Shown: positions 16,406 to 25,340 of the stretch, piece by piece
Layout: each line of letters starts with the position of its first letter
How positions within the stretch are numbered: the stretch's first letter is position 1
Origin: Clostridium sp. OS1-26
GTDB lineage: Bacteria; Bacillota; Clostridia; Clostridiales; Clostridiaceae
Assembly (NCBI RefSeq): GCF_030915445.1
Contig: NZ_CP133264.1
Coordinates: forward strand, 2,852,001-2,916,000
Length of the DNA stretch: 64,000 bases
Reading direction: 5' to 3'
Notes under the pieces: generated by a model
What the model was told of the DNA's origin: nothing
Databases searched by the model: none
What the model saw: only the letters and a program-made list of their open reading frames with translations
Made by a program: the position numbers and the translations under genes

Positions 16406-17830
16406 ATGCTTGAAAATAACAATACCAGCCTTAAGGAAGAAGAAATTTCTAGTTTATTTACTTACATAACTTCGCTTATTTTTGATCAATTGCCTATACC
16501 CATTAACATTGTAGATAAAGATTGCAAAGTAATAGTTATGAATAAAGCATTTTTAAAGCTTCTTAACCTTAAACATGAAGATGTAGAAGGAAAATATTTA
16601 TCAGAAATTGATCCTACAGTTAGACTACCTCTTGTATTAAAAACTGGACAAGCAGAGATAGGACAAAAACACAAATTCAAGGATGGTAGAGAATGTATTG
16701 TAGATAGGATTCCTCTTTTTTATCATAATAAGATAATTGGAGGATTAGGAATTATATCTATTGATGATGTGAGTTTTCTATATAATCTTTTAGTAGAAGA
16801 TGACTTTACTAAAAGATTATCCTTATATAAAGATAGCAAAGTATCAGAAGTATATAATTCAAAATATACTTTCAATGATATTTTAACAAGTTCTTCAGCG
16901 GGATTGAGTTGCAAGAAAAAAGCTATTAAATATAGTGCTGTGGATTTTACAGTTTTAATTACTGGAGAAAGTGGAGTTGGAAAAGAGTTATTTGCCCACT
17001 CCATTCATAACGCTAGTCTACGAAAAGAAGGACCTTTTATACCAGTAAATTGTGCAGCTATACCGGAAACGCTTATAGAATCCGAACTTTTTGGATATGA
17101 AGAAGGAGCTTTTACAGGTGCTCAAAAATCCGGTAAAAAGGGTAAATTTGAGTTAGCTAATGGAGGCACCATTTTTCTCGATGAAATTGGAGAACTTCCA
17201 CTAAACATGCAAACAAAGCTGTTAAGGGTTTTACAGGAAAAAGAATTAGAAAAAATGGGAAGTAATAAAAAGACTATTATAGATGTAAGAGTAATTGCTG
17301 CAACTAATGCTTTATTAGAGGATAAAGTAAAGCAGGGAAAATTTAGATTGGACTTATTTTATAGACTAAATGTATTAAATCTAAAAGTTCCTAGTCTTAG
17401 AGAAAGAGTAGAGGATATTCAGTTGCTTGGGGAGCATTTTGCAACTAAGTTATATCAAAAGCTAGGAACATATAAAATAATTCCAGATGAAATTATGAAG
17501 ATTCTTAAATCCTATTCTTGGCCAGGAAATGTAAGAGAACTAAAAAATATTATTGAAAGTATTATTATAAATTCAGAGGATACTATCATTAAAATTGAGG
17601 ATATTCCAGAATATATATTACAAAATGTACAAACACAACAAATGAAAAATTATCAACTAGATTGTTCTAAGAATTCAACTTTAAAGGATACATTAAAAGA
17701 AATAGAAATGAAAATTATATATGATACTTTGAAAAAATTTAATTATAACAGGAAAGAGACGTGCAAGGCTTTAGGTATTCCACGTATGACTCTTTACCGT
17801 AAACTAAATGAAAAGAATAATATTAAATAG
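16406..17830 (+). CDS. Sigma-54-dependent enhancer-binding activator, PAS-AAA+-Fis
   Basis: An N-terminal PAS sensor domain (about residues 18-125) precedes the AAA+ domain (about 155-390) with Walker A GESGVGKE, the sigma-54 contact loop GAFTGA and Walker B GGTIFLDEIGELP. The C-terminal Fis-type helix-turn-helix reads YNRKETCKALGIPRMTLYRK. No receiver domain is present, so it likely responds to a small ligand via PAS. It is divergent from the CoA-transferase operon, whose promoter is of sigma-54 type with three palindromic upstream sites, so it is probably that operon's activator and may bind those sites. Start behind GAGGTGA. Confidence 0.93.
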   Translation: MLENNNTSLKEEEISSLFTYITSLIFDQLPIPINIVDKDCKVIVMNKAFLKLLNLKHEDVEGKYLSEIDPTVRLPLVLKTGQAEIGQKHKFKDGRECIVDRIPLFYHNKIIGGLGIISIDDVSFLYNLLVEDDFTKRLSLYKDSKVSEVYNSKYTFNDILTSSSAGLSCKKKAIKYSAVDFTVLITGESGVGKELFAHSIHNASLRKEGPFIPVNCAAIPETLIESELFGYEEGAFTGAQKSGKKGKFELANGGTIFLDEIGELPLNMQTKLLRVLQEKELEKMGSNKKTIIDVRVIAATNALLEDKVKQGKFRLDLFYRLNVLNLKVPSLRERVEDIQLLGEHFATKLYQKLGTYKIIPDEIMKILKSYSWPGNVRELKNIIESIIINSEDTIIKIEDIPEYILQNVQTQQMKNYQLDCSKNSTLKDTLKEIEMKIIYDTLKKFNYNRKETCKALGIPRMTLYRKLNEKNNIK

Positions 17831-17935
17831 AGGGAAAATGGATTTATGTTGATTTCAACAGGATAAATTAATATAATAGCAATATAAAATTAATAATTGT
17901 TTATGTTTTAAAAAATATTGAAAGAAGGAAAAGAT

Positions 17936-18742
17936 TTGAAATATCTAAAATATCTAATTTACTTTGCAGCACAACAAGCAGTATCATGTGTTTTTCCAGT
18001 TGCAATATTTTTCATATTAGCAATTTCAAAGGTGATAAACATACCTTTTTTATATAGGTATGATTTTATTTTGATAGCCTGTGTAATTGTTCAAGTGATG
18101 ATGGTTCATTTTAAATTAGAAACTATAGAAGAATTAAAAGTAATATCACTATTTCATATTATAGGTTTAGCGCTTGAATTATATAAGGTACATATGGGCT
18201 CTTGGGCTTATCCGGAGTATGCTATAACTAAGTTTGGGGGAGTTCCTCTATACAGTGGTTTTATGTATTCTAGTGTAGCAAGTTATATTTGCCAAGCATG
18301 GAGACGATTTGATCTAAAATTTATAAATTGGCCAAGCAATTATATTACTTATCCTTTAGCAGCTGTAATATATACTAACTTTTTTTCACATCACTATATA
18401 CTGGATTTAAGATGGTTTATTGTACTAAGTCTATTTGTCATTTTTTTAAAGTCAAATGTAGAATTTAAAGTCTATAAAAAATGTTTTAAGATGCATCTTG
18501 TTCTCTCTTTTTTCTTAATTGGATTTTTTATATGGATAGCAGAAAATATATCAACATTTTTAGGAGCTTGGAAATACCCAAACCAAAGGGAAACATGGAA
18601 TATGGTTCATTTACAAAAGATAAGTTCATGGTTTTTGCTGGTAATTATAAGTATAATAATTGTTGCTAATTTAAAATTGAAGCATTCCAGTAATGAAATT
18701 CATGATGATGATAGCTTTAGCAAAGTGAAACTTAAATATTAA
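17936..18742 (+). CDS. DUF817 family integral membrane protein
   Basis: About 268 residues with seven to eight hydrophobic segments. The conserved blocks LYKVHMGSWAYPE, FGGVPLYSGFMYSSVASYI, QAWRRFDL and FLGAWKYPNQ match DUF817 (YoaT-like) proteins; function unknown. The TTG at 17936 behind GAAGGAAAAG is preferred to the TTG at 17918. A 3' fragment resembling this gene's end recurs at 28199-28240. Confidence 0.8.
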   Translation: MKYLKYLIYFAAQQAVSCVFPVAIFFILAISKVINIPFLYRYDFILIACVIVQVMMVHFKLETIEELKVISLFHIIGLALELYKVHMGSWAYPEYAITKFGGVPLYSGFMYSSVASYICQAWRRFDLKFINWPSNYITYPLAAVIYTNFFSHHYILDLRWFIVLSLFVIFLKSNVEFKVYKKCFKMHLVLSFFLIGFFIWIAENISTFLGAWKYPNQRETWNMVHLQKISSWFLLVIISIIIVANLKLKHSSNEIHDDDSFSKVKLKY

Positions 18743-18786
18743 AATTAGGGGCTATTATTCAAAAAAGAATATAGCCTCTAATTTTA
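18741..18786. terminator. Bidirectional terminator between converging genes
   Basis: AAAATTAGGGGCTAT (18741-18755) pairs with ATAGCCTCTAATTTT (18771-18785), with a 15-base loop. It serves DUF817 on the plus strand and the creatininase-family gene on the minus strand. Confidence 0.8.
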
Positions 18787-18789
18787 TTG

Positions 18790-19605
18790 CTATTTATTTT
18801 TTAGTAATTCTACTACAGAAGTGACAATAGAGTTTTTTAGTTGAGTTGCTATGTTAATATTATATTCAGAAGGAGAACCACAATAACCAGAAGGGGTGAT
18901 TCTTCTTGCATACCCCCAGCCTTTACGCCAGATCTTAAAATCATCGGCAGTTGTTTTGGAAGAAGGTAAAGTATCTGCTGAAGCTTTATTAACCAGTTCA
19001 GGAAAATCTATAAGCATTAATCCAGTTTCTAAAGCTCCAGCGTGAAAATCTATATAATCACTACTCTTCATATCTCCTTTTGGCTTTACAGCTTTATATA
19101 CAGCTAGAAAGCTTTCATCACCCTTTAGGTCGTAGCTAGAAAGCATAAAATCAGCAATTAGACTAAAGGCGTTTACACCATAATCTAGTCTTGCATCATT
19201 TATAGATTCAAAAATGGCATTGTAATGTTCAAAATCTCCGTGAAAATTGAATAAATAAATATGTTCAAAGCCCCAATTTTTCAAACACAATAAATTATCT
19301 ACAAGCATAGATTTCATAGTGCTCCTTTTAACTGTAAAAGAGCCGCTAAAAGAACCTGTTACGCTATTTATTCCCCAATAAAATGGAGGGACAATGATGG
19401 CTCCGGTTCCTAATTTTTCAAGCTGTTTTTTCACTTCACTACAAATTGAATAACTTAAGTACACATCCGTTCCTAAGGGAAGATGAGGTCCATGTTCCTC
19501 AATAACTCCAATGGGAAACAAAACAATAGGGTTTTCTTTAGCTATTTTTTCTATATCGGAGTAATTCATATTTGCCATAGTGTCTTTAAAGATAGAATAT
19601 TCCAT
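18790..19605 (-). CDS. Creatininase family amidohydrolase
   Basis: Metal-dependent amidohydrolase of the creatininase fold (271 aa from the chosen start). The hallmark IGVIEEHGPHLPLGTDVYLS supplies metal ligands, and NFHGDFEH is the second metal-binding block. The ATG at 19605 follows GGAGG by 8 bases; upstream in-frame codons would extend into non-conserved sequence. The substrate is not identifiable; family members act on creatinine, formamides in riboflavin/F420 synthesis or peptide maturation. It stands alone on its strand. Confidence 0.85.
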   Translation of the reverse strand: MEYSIFKDTMANMNYSDIEKIAKENPIVLFPIGVIEEHGPHLPLGTDVYLSYSICSEVKKQLEKLGTGAIIVPPFYWGINSVTGSFSGSFTVKRSTMKSMLVDNLLCLKNWGFEHIYLFNFHGDFEHYNAIFESINDARLDYGVNAFSLIADFMLSSYDLKGDESFLAVYKAVKPKGDMKSSDYIDFHAGALETGLMLIDFPELVNKASADTLPSSKTTADDFKIWRKGWGYARRITPSGYCGSPSEYNINIATQLKNSIVTSVVELLKNK

Positions 19606-19828
19606 AACATATGCCTCCAACTTAATAATTAAATTTTTATAGATATTTAAGTTTAAAAGGTAGTTTAAGCGCCTATAGCAATTCGAGCACCTAGACTGGA
19701 TGCCCATAATTCTACAAATATAATTTTACTACAACATATTGATGCTATAAACACTAATGTAAAATTTTACCTAGGAATAAAAAGTAAAGGTTAGAAAAAT
19801 TATAATAAAGCATTTTTTAAGTAGTTTA

Positions 19829-19850
19829 GATTTCCTAACATTAGGAAATC
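19829..19850. promoter_or_regulatory. Palindromic operator candidate upstream of the PRD regulator
   Basis: Perfect inverted repeat: GATTTCCTAA, two bases, TTAGGAAATC. A related 18-base palindrome (14 of 18 identical, core TTCCTAA..TAGGAA) lies at 22484-22501 before the PTS IIA gene. It is a likely binding site for the locus regulator. Confidence 0.5.
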
Positions 19851-19916
19851 TATTGAAGATTACGTTTACAATAATAATGTATAATATTAGTCATAATAGT
19901 GGAGAAGGTGTATAAA

Positions 19917-21826
19917 ATGTTGAATAAAAGACAAGAAAAAATTATTATGATTATGCAGGAAAGCAAAGATTGGATTTTGGGTAAAGAATTAGCTAAGGTT
20001 ATGAGGGTATCAGGTAGAACTATTCGCAGCGATATTGCTCAAATAAATAATTTTTATGAAGATATATTAATTGAATCCAGTGTGAAACAAGGATATAGAA
20101 TTAATGAAGATAAGTTTCTCAGTTTATATATTGAACCAGATGAAATTATTCCTCAGACTTCTGAAGAGCGATGTACATATATAATTAAGGAATTATTATT
20201 TAAGCAAAATGAGATTAATTTAATATCCTTGCAAAATAAAGTGTTTGTTTCTGATTACTCTATTGAAAACGATATTAAAAAAATTAAAAGGATGATTGAA
20301 CCATATAAAAGCTTACGGTTAATAAGAAGTAAAAATTATGCTTCTTTAGTAGGTAAGGAAGAAGAAAAACGTAAATTATATAAACAGTTATTAGAAAAGG
20401 AGACAAAAGGGAATCTCCTAAATTTAAATAAAATAGCTTCTTTTTATAAAAGCTTTGATTTAATAGAGATAAAAGATATTTTAGAAGAAACATTTAAAAA
20501 TTTTAATTATCGGGAACGTGAATTAGAGTTTACCATACTTATAGCTCATATTGGAATTGCTATAGAGCGCATTATGAAAAATAATTTTATTGAAGTAGAT
20601 GAAAATACTGAAGAGTTAAAAAATTGTATAGAATATAAAATTGCAGAAGCGTTTTATAAAAAAGTAGCAAAAAAGATTAGAATTGAAGTTGTTGAAGATG
20701 AGATTATTCTATTAGCTTTACTACTGCTTGGGAAAAAGAGCACAGAGTATACTAATGACATACTAAAATATCAAATGAATTATTCTATTGGTGATTTAAT
20801 AGAGGAAACATTAATTGACATAAAAAAAATATTTGATATTGATTTTACTCATGATATTGAATTAAAGAATGGTTTAACAATACATATTATGTCTTTAATA
20901 GAGCGCTATATAAAAAATATCGAAATAAATAATATGTACCTACAGGAACTCAAGCATAAATACCCATTAGTATTTGAAATGGGAGTTAATGTTTGTAAGC
21001 TATTAGAAGAAAAAATTCATATTAATATTAAGGAAAATGATATTGCATTTATTGCTATACATTTAGGAGCGGCCTGTGCTCGTAAAAATGTAACATATAA
21101 ATGTAAGACTGTTATGATTTATCCTCGTAATGAAGCTTTATCAGACTTGTGTTTGGAAAAAGTCACTAGTAAGTTTGGGGAACGTATGGAGATTATTGAA
21201 TGTATGAGCTTTTTGAAAAAAACGCAATTGATAGGTTGAAGCCAGATTTAATAATAACAACGCTTCCGCTAAAGCATGATTTACCTATTTTGACGGTAAA
21301 CATTTCTTTATTTGTAAACTATAAAGATGAAAGCAGCATTTTTCAAGCGTTAAACAATCTAGATAGAATTAGATGTCAGGAAGAGTTTGAACTATTGGTG
21401 CTAAGGCTTATTAAAGAAGAGTTTTTTTATGTAAATATTGAGGTAGACAGCCATGTTGAACTAATTAGCAAGATGTGTGATAAGTTATATGAAAAAGGAT
21501 ATGTTAAAGAATCCTTTAAAAGCAGTGTATTGCAAAGGGAAGAAACGTCTTCCACATCTTTTAATTATGGATTTGCAATTCCTCACAGCCTTAATGAAAA
21601 TTGTATAGATCGCTCAGCTTTAAGTATTGCAATTTTAGACAAGCCAATTAAATGGGGGGATTTTGATGTACAGCTTGTAATTCTTTTCGCTATTAATAAC
21701 AGTGACCGTAAAGTGCTAAAGATATTTTTTGATTGGTTAAGCAATGTGATTTCAAATTCTAACCAATTTGCTAAGTTATTAGAAGTTAGTAATTATAAAG
21801 AATTCATAGACAAAATATTACAATAA
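19917..21826 (+). pseudogene. PRD-containing PTS regulator (HTH-PRD-PRD-EIIB-EIIA), split by a frameshift
   Basis: Two overlapping frames (19917-21239 and 21200-21826) together make one LicR/MtlR-type activator of about 635 residues: N-terminal HTH, two PRD domains with regulatory His in LIAHIGIAIERI, LTIHIMSLIERY and FIAIHLGAACAR, an EIIB-like segment without the usual Cys, and a C-terminal EIIA domain with AIPHSLNE. The shift lies in TTTTTGAAAAAAAC (21210-21223). One missing base in the T5 or A7 run restores continuity (ECMSF then EKNAIDRLKPD). The front fragment keeps DNA binding and PRDs but loses EIIA control. Start ATG at 19917 behind GAGAAGGTG. Likely activator of the PTS genes downstream. 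Confidence 0.82.
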
Positions 21827-21870
21827 CAATTTAAAGAGATATATATAAAATATTGTAGAAGGAAAATATA

Positions 21871-22491
21871 ATGAGGCTATTCATTATAAAAGGTAAAAGT
21901 ATGAAAAAAGAAAAAAGATTAGATTATAAAATTAAACCTAAAGGTACTGGTAATGTGCCTCACTGGAAACGTTTTGTAGGTTATATGATTGATTGGTATG
22001 TGGGGTACATTTTCACATGTTTACCTATGGTATTAATATATATGAAAATAACCAACAGTCAAAATTTCAATATTAATTTGCTTGAATATCCTAAACAATA
22101 TGCATTATTAGCAGGAAATTTAGGATTATTATTTGCATTATTTTATTATGTAATTGTTCCATTAAAGGTTTGGAAAGGACAAACCTTAGGAAAACGCTTT
22201 TGTCATTTTAAAATTGTTAAGTTAGATGGAAATGATGTTTTAGCGAAGGAAGTATTTTTAAGGCAAGTTGTTGGTATTTTTTTAGTAGAAAGTACATTGT
22301 TTTTCCCAAGTAAGTTATTTGAACAAGTACTGTCAATAGTAAGCAATATAACTTTCTTTAGCTTAATAATATATGTAGGCATGGCTATAACTATTTTATC
22401 TAGTTTTTTTGTTTTATATAGGAAGGATCAAAGGGCTATTCATGATTTAATTTCTAATACTACAGTTATTAATATTGGAAGGGCTTCCTAA
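21871..22491 (+). CDS. RDD family membrane protein
   Basis: About 200 residues, with RDD-family layout: PHWKRFVGYMIDWYVGYI (Arg and Asp of the first helix), a second helix, GQTLGKRFCHFKIVKLDG, and the end RKDQRAIHDLISNTTVI. Three to four membrane segments. Role unknown; RDD proteins are often accessory to transporters. The start at 21871 has AAGGA upstream; the ATG at 21901 (MKKEKRLDYK) is a serious alternative. It is co-directional between regulator and PTS genes. Confidence 0.78.
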   Translation: MRLFIIKGKSMKKEKRLDYKIKPKGTGNVPHWKRFVGYMIDWYVGYIFTCLPMVLIYMKITNSQNFNINLLEYPKQYALLAGNLGLLFALFYYVIVPLKVWKGQTLGKRFCHFKIVKLDGNDVLAKEVFLRQVVGIFLVESTLFFPSKLFEQVLSIVSNITFFSLIIYVGMAITILSSFFVLYRKDQRAIHDLISNTTVINIGRAS

Positions 22492-22501
22492 TAGTAGGAA
22501 G
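22484..22501. promoter_or_regulatory. Second palindrome of the PRD-regulator motif, before PTS IIA
   Basis: CTTCCTA-ATAG-TAGGAAG overlaps the stop codon of the RDD gene, about 65 bases before the IIA start. It shares the TTCCTAA/TAGGAA core with 19829-19850. Confidence 0.42.
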
Positions 22502-22565
22502 GAACCTTAAAATAAATATCAGTTTTATAAGTATATAATTAATATACAAGCAAGGAGGAGATATT

Positions 22566-22889
22566 ATGGACGAGTTAGAGTTAGCATGTTTTCAAATTAT
22601 TTCAGCAGCAGGTGTGGCCAAAAGTAGCTATATTGAAGCAATTCAAGAGGCTAAGAAAGGTAATATTGAAAAAGCAAAAGATTGCATTAAAACAGGGGAA
22701 GCGTCCTCTACCCAAGGTCATGATGTACATAATAGATTACTTCAGGAAGAAGCAAGTTCCACTGTATTAGGCACAAGTTTATTATTAGTACATGCAGAAG
22801 ATCAATTAATGTCAGCAGAAAATTTAAAGATTGTATCAATTGAATTAATTGAAGTTTATGAACGTTTAAGGGTTTTAGAAAATAAGTAA
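22566..22889 (+). CDS. PTS lactose/cellobiose-family EIIA
   Basis: 107-residue helical phosphocarrier. His76 in LLLVHAEDQLM is the expected phosphorylation site; GHDVHNRLLQEEAS is also typical of the family. It passes phosphate from HPr to the EIIB encoded next. Ribosome binding site AAGGAGG. Together with IIB and IIC it makes a complete permease of the cellobiose/chitobiose type. Confidence 0.95.
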   Translation: MDELELACFQIISAAGVAKSSYIEAIQEAKKGNIEKAKDCIKTGEASSTQGHDVHNRLLQEEASSTVLGTSLLLVHAEDQLMSAENLKIVSIELIEVYERLRVLENK

Positions 22890-22948
22890 TCTAAAAATAT
22901 TATTTTTAGGATTAAAACTAATTAATATGGTGAAAAGGAAGTATTAAG

Positions 22949-23272
22949 ATGAAAAAGATTTATTTATTTTGCTCACAAGGAATGTCAACAAGTATATTAG
23001 CAAGTAAAATGCAGACTATTGCTAATGAACATTCACTACCAGTTGAGGTAAAGGCTTTTCCATATAACACACTGGATGAAATCGTTAAAAAACATAAACC
23101 AGATTGTATTTTACTAGGACCACAGGTGAAATATTTGTATGAAAAAACAGTAAAGGATTTCGGAGAAACAGATGTTTCAATTGCTGTTATTGACCCTACA
23201 GATTATGGTATGATGAATGCTTTAAAGGTTTTAAAAAGTGCGGTGAAACTAATTAAAAATGTGAATAAGTAA
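22949..23272 (+). CDS. PTS lactose/cellobiose-family EIIB
   Basis: 107 residues; Cys8 in IYLFCSQGMSTS is the phospho-cysteine. The fold and CILLGPQVKYLYEK block fit the cellobiose/chitobiose EIIB group. It accepts phosphate from EIIA and transfers it to sugar bound by EIIC. AAGGAAG precedes the ATG. Confidence 0.95.
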   Translation: MKKIYLFCSQGMSTSILASKMQTIANEHSLPVEVKAFPYNTLDEIVKKHKPDCILLGPQVKYLYEKTVKDFGETDVSIAVIDPTDYGMMNALKVLKSAVKLIKNVNK

Positions 23273-23335
23273 TTATTTAAAAATGGCCATTATAAAGTAT
23301 TGCTTGATATAAATAATAATGAAGAGGTGAAAGCT

Positions 23336-24700
23336 ATGTTAAAGTGGTTAGAAAAAGTATTGATGCCAATGGCTGAAGCAATTGGTAGAAACAAATATTT
23401 AATTTCAATACGTGATGGTTTCTTGGTATCAACACCATTGCTAATAGTAGGATCCTTATTCCTATTAGTTGCAAACTTTCCAATTCCAGCTTGGACTAAA
23501 TGGTTAGAATCTGTACATGTTAATGGAACTACATTAGCTAATTATTTGCAAAAACCATCAGATGCAACATTCTCAATTATGGCTATATTTGCTGTAATGG
23601 GGATAGGATATTCCTTTGCTAAACAAATAAAAACAAGTGGTATTTTTGGAGCTGCGGTATCTATTATGTCTTGGTTTTTAGTTATGCCCTATGGTGTATC
23701 TGGAAAAGTTGCTGTTAAAGGTGTTGAAGGCAAAGTAGATGTATTTTTATCTTCAGGACTTCCACTTGGATGGGTAGGGGCTAAAGGTATATTTATTGGT
23801 ATTATTTGTGCTTTCTTATCTGTAAACATTTACTCATATGTTGAACGTAAAGGTTGGATAATTAAGATGCCCGCTGGAGTTCCACCAACGGTTGAACAAT
23901 CCTTTGCAGCTTTAATACCTGCAGGTATGGTTATAACTATATTCTTTGCAATCAACTTGGTTTTTGGATTCTTTGGAACAGATGTGTTTGTAATTGTATT
24001 TAAGTTCTTACAGCTGCCACTTATGAATTTAGGTGATACATTAGGTGCCATGGTTACTGCATATATTTTCTTACATTTATTCTGGTTCTTTGGTGTAAAT
24101 GGTGGGTCTGTAGTAGGTGCAGTGTATAATCCTATTCTTCAAACATTAACAGCTGAAAACTTAGAGTTCTTTAAAAATGGTTCTGGACAAGGTCATATCA
24201 TTTGTCAACAATTCCAAGATTTATTTGCTACTTTCGGGGGCTGTGGTTCTACATTATCCTTATTAATTGCAATGTTATTATTTTGTAAATCTAAACGTAT
24301 TAAGGAGCTTGGAAAGTTAGCATTAGTTCCAGGTATATTTGGAATCAATGAACCAATCGTATTTGGTTTACCAATTGTGTTGAATCCACTAATACTAGTT
24401 CCATTTATGCTAGTTCCAACACTCAACATTGTTATTTCATATATGGCAATGAAAATGGGATTTGTTCCTATTTGTAATGGAGTAAATATCCCTTGGACAA
24501 CCCCAATTATTATTTCAGGATTCTTGGCTACAAATGCAGTAGGTGCACTGCTTCAAGCTGCATTATTAATTCTAGGCGTATTTATTTATATGCCATTTAT
24601 TAAGATAATGGATAAACAATATTTAATTGAAGAAGCTAAAGCATCAAAGGAAGATGAAGAAGATATTTCTTTAGAAGATTTATCCTTTGACGACTTATAG
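23336..24700 (+). CDS. celB: PTS cellobiose/chitobiose-family EIIC permease
   Basis: Membrane channel component (about 454 aa, about ten helices), with SIRDGFLVSTPLLIVGSLF near the front and the conserved GIFGINEPIVFGLPIVLNP and GVNIPWTTPIIISGFL loops that bind substrate. The start at 23336 lies behind GAAGAGGTG; the longer TTG frame is unlikely. No phospho-beta-glycosidase gene is in the locus, so the imported molecule is not simply cellobiose with its usual hydrolase. It is followed 13 bases later by the GrdB-like gene. Confidence 0.94.
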   Translation: MLKWLEKVLMPMAEAIGRNKYLISIRDGFLVSTPLLIVGSLFLLVANFPIPAWTKWLESVHVNGTTLANYLQKPSDATFSIMAIFAVMGIGYSFAKQIKTSGIFGAAVSIMSWFLVMPYGVSGKVAVKGVEGKVDVFLSSGLPLGWVGAKGIFIGIICAFLSVNIYSYVERKGWIIKMPAGVPPTVEQSFAALIPAGMVITIFFAINLVFGFFGTDVFVIVFKFLQLPLMNLGDTLGAMVTAYIFLHLFWFFGVNGGSVVGAVYNPILQTLTAENLEFFKNGSGQGHIICQQFQDLFATFGGCGSTLSLLIAMLLFCKSKRIKELGKLALVPGIFGINEPIVFGLPIVLNPLILVPFMLVPTLNIVISYMAMKMGFVPICNGVNIPWTTPIIISGFLATNAVGALLQAALLILGVFIYMPFIKIMDKQYLIEEAKASKEDEEDISLEDLSFDDL

Positions 24701-24713
24701 GAGATGAGAAAAT

Positions 24714-25241
24714 ATGTCGATTAAGATAGTAATGATTTATGATCAGATTCAAGCTGGAGCAGGTACCAAAGACGATAAAATGGTACCATTAAGTGGGAAA
24801 AAAGAAGCTATAGGACCGGCAATTATGATGGAGCCATATTTAAAGAAAATTGATAGCAGAGTAATTGCTTGCCTATATTGTGGAAATGGTACTTATTTAG
24901 CGAACCCTGATGAAGTTTCTAGGAAGCTTTGTGCTATGGTGAATAAAATACAACCAGATGTAGTGATCTGTGGACCTGCATTTAACTTTAAGGATTATGC
25001 TAGCATGGCAGCAAAGGTTGCTTATGATATTAATAAAACCACAAATGTACCGGCTTTTGCGGCAATGTCTGTTGAAAATAAAGAAACAATTGCAAGCTAT
25101 AAAGATAAAGTAAATATTGTAATTACGCCTAAAAAGGGTGGTATAGGCTTAAATGAAGCATTAGATAACATGTGTCATTTGGCTAAAGCTTTAGCTAGCA
25201 AAGAAGAGGCTGCAGAGTTAGTAAAAAAGATATGCTTTTAA
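24714..25241 (+). CDS. Short GrdB-like protein (glycine/betaine reductase selenoprotein B family, N-domain only)
   Basis: 175 residues resembling the first half of GrdB-type reductase subunits: YDQIQAGAGTKDDKM, LYCGNGTYLANPDEVSRKL and PDVVICGPAFNFKDYASMAA. The C-terminal half that carries selenocysteine in true GrdB is absent and there is no in-frame TGA, so it cannot be a classical reductase. It may be a binding or scaffold protein repurposed in sugar/amino-acid loci. It sits directly after EIIC (TAGGAGATG overlap region) and before a terminator. Confidence 0.65.
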   Translation: MSIKIVMIYDQIQAGAGTKDDKMVPLSGKKEAIGPAIMMEPYLKKIDSRVIACLYCGNGTYLANPDEVSRKLCAMVNKIQPDVVICGPAFNFKDYASMAAKVAYDINKTTNVPAFAAMSVENKETIASYKDKVNIVITPKKGGIGLNEALDNMCHLAKALASKEEAAELVKKICF

Positions 25242-25245
25242 ATAG

Positions 25246-25276
25246 AAAAAATCACTAATTAAATTAGTGGTTTTTT
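25246..25276 (+). terminator. Hairpin terminator after the GrdB-like gene
   Basis: AAAAAATCACTAATT pairs with AATTAGTGGTTTTTT, ending in six Ts. The aspartylglucosaminidase group downstream then depends on read-through or its own promoter. Confidence 0.85.
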
Positions 25277-25340
25277 CATATATGTTAAAAAGATAGATGG
25301 TCATATCTAGTAGACTATTTACAGTAAAGGAGATAATAAT

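Noticed and set aside
21210..21224. Canonical slippery heptamer in the PRD regulator
   Set aside because: AAAAAAAC contains A-AAA-AAC but out of phase with the reading frame (TTG AAA AAA ACG); kept only as a weak slippage possibility.
24714..25241. Complete selenoprotein GrdB
   Set aside because: No in-frame TGA; the stop is TAA followed by a terminator, and only the N-domain is present.
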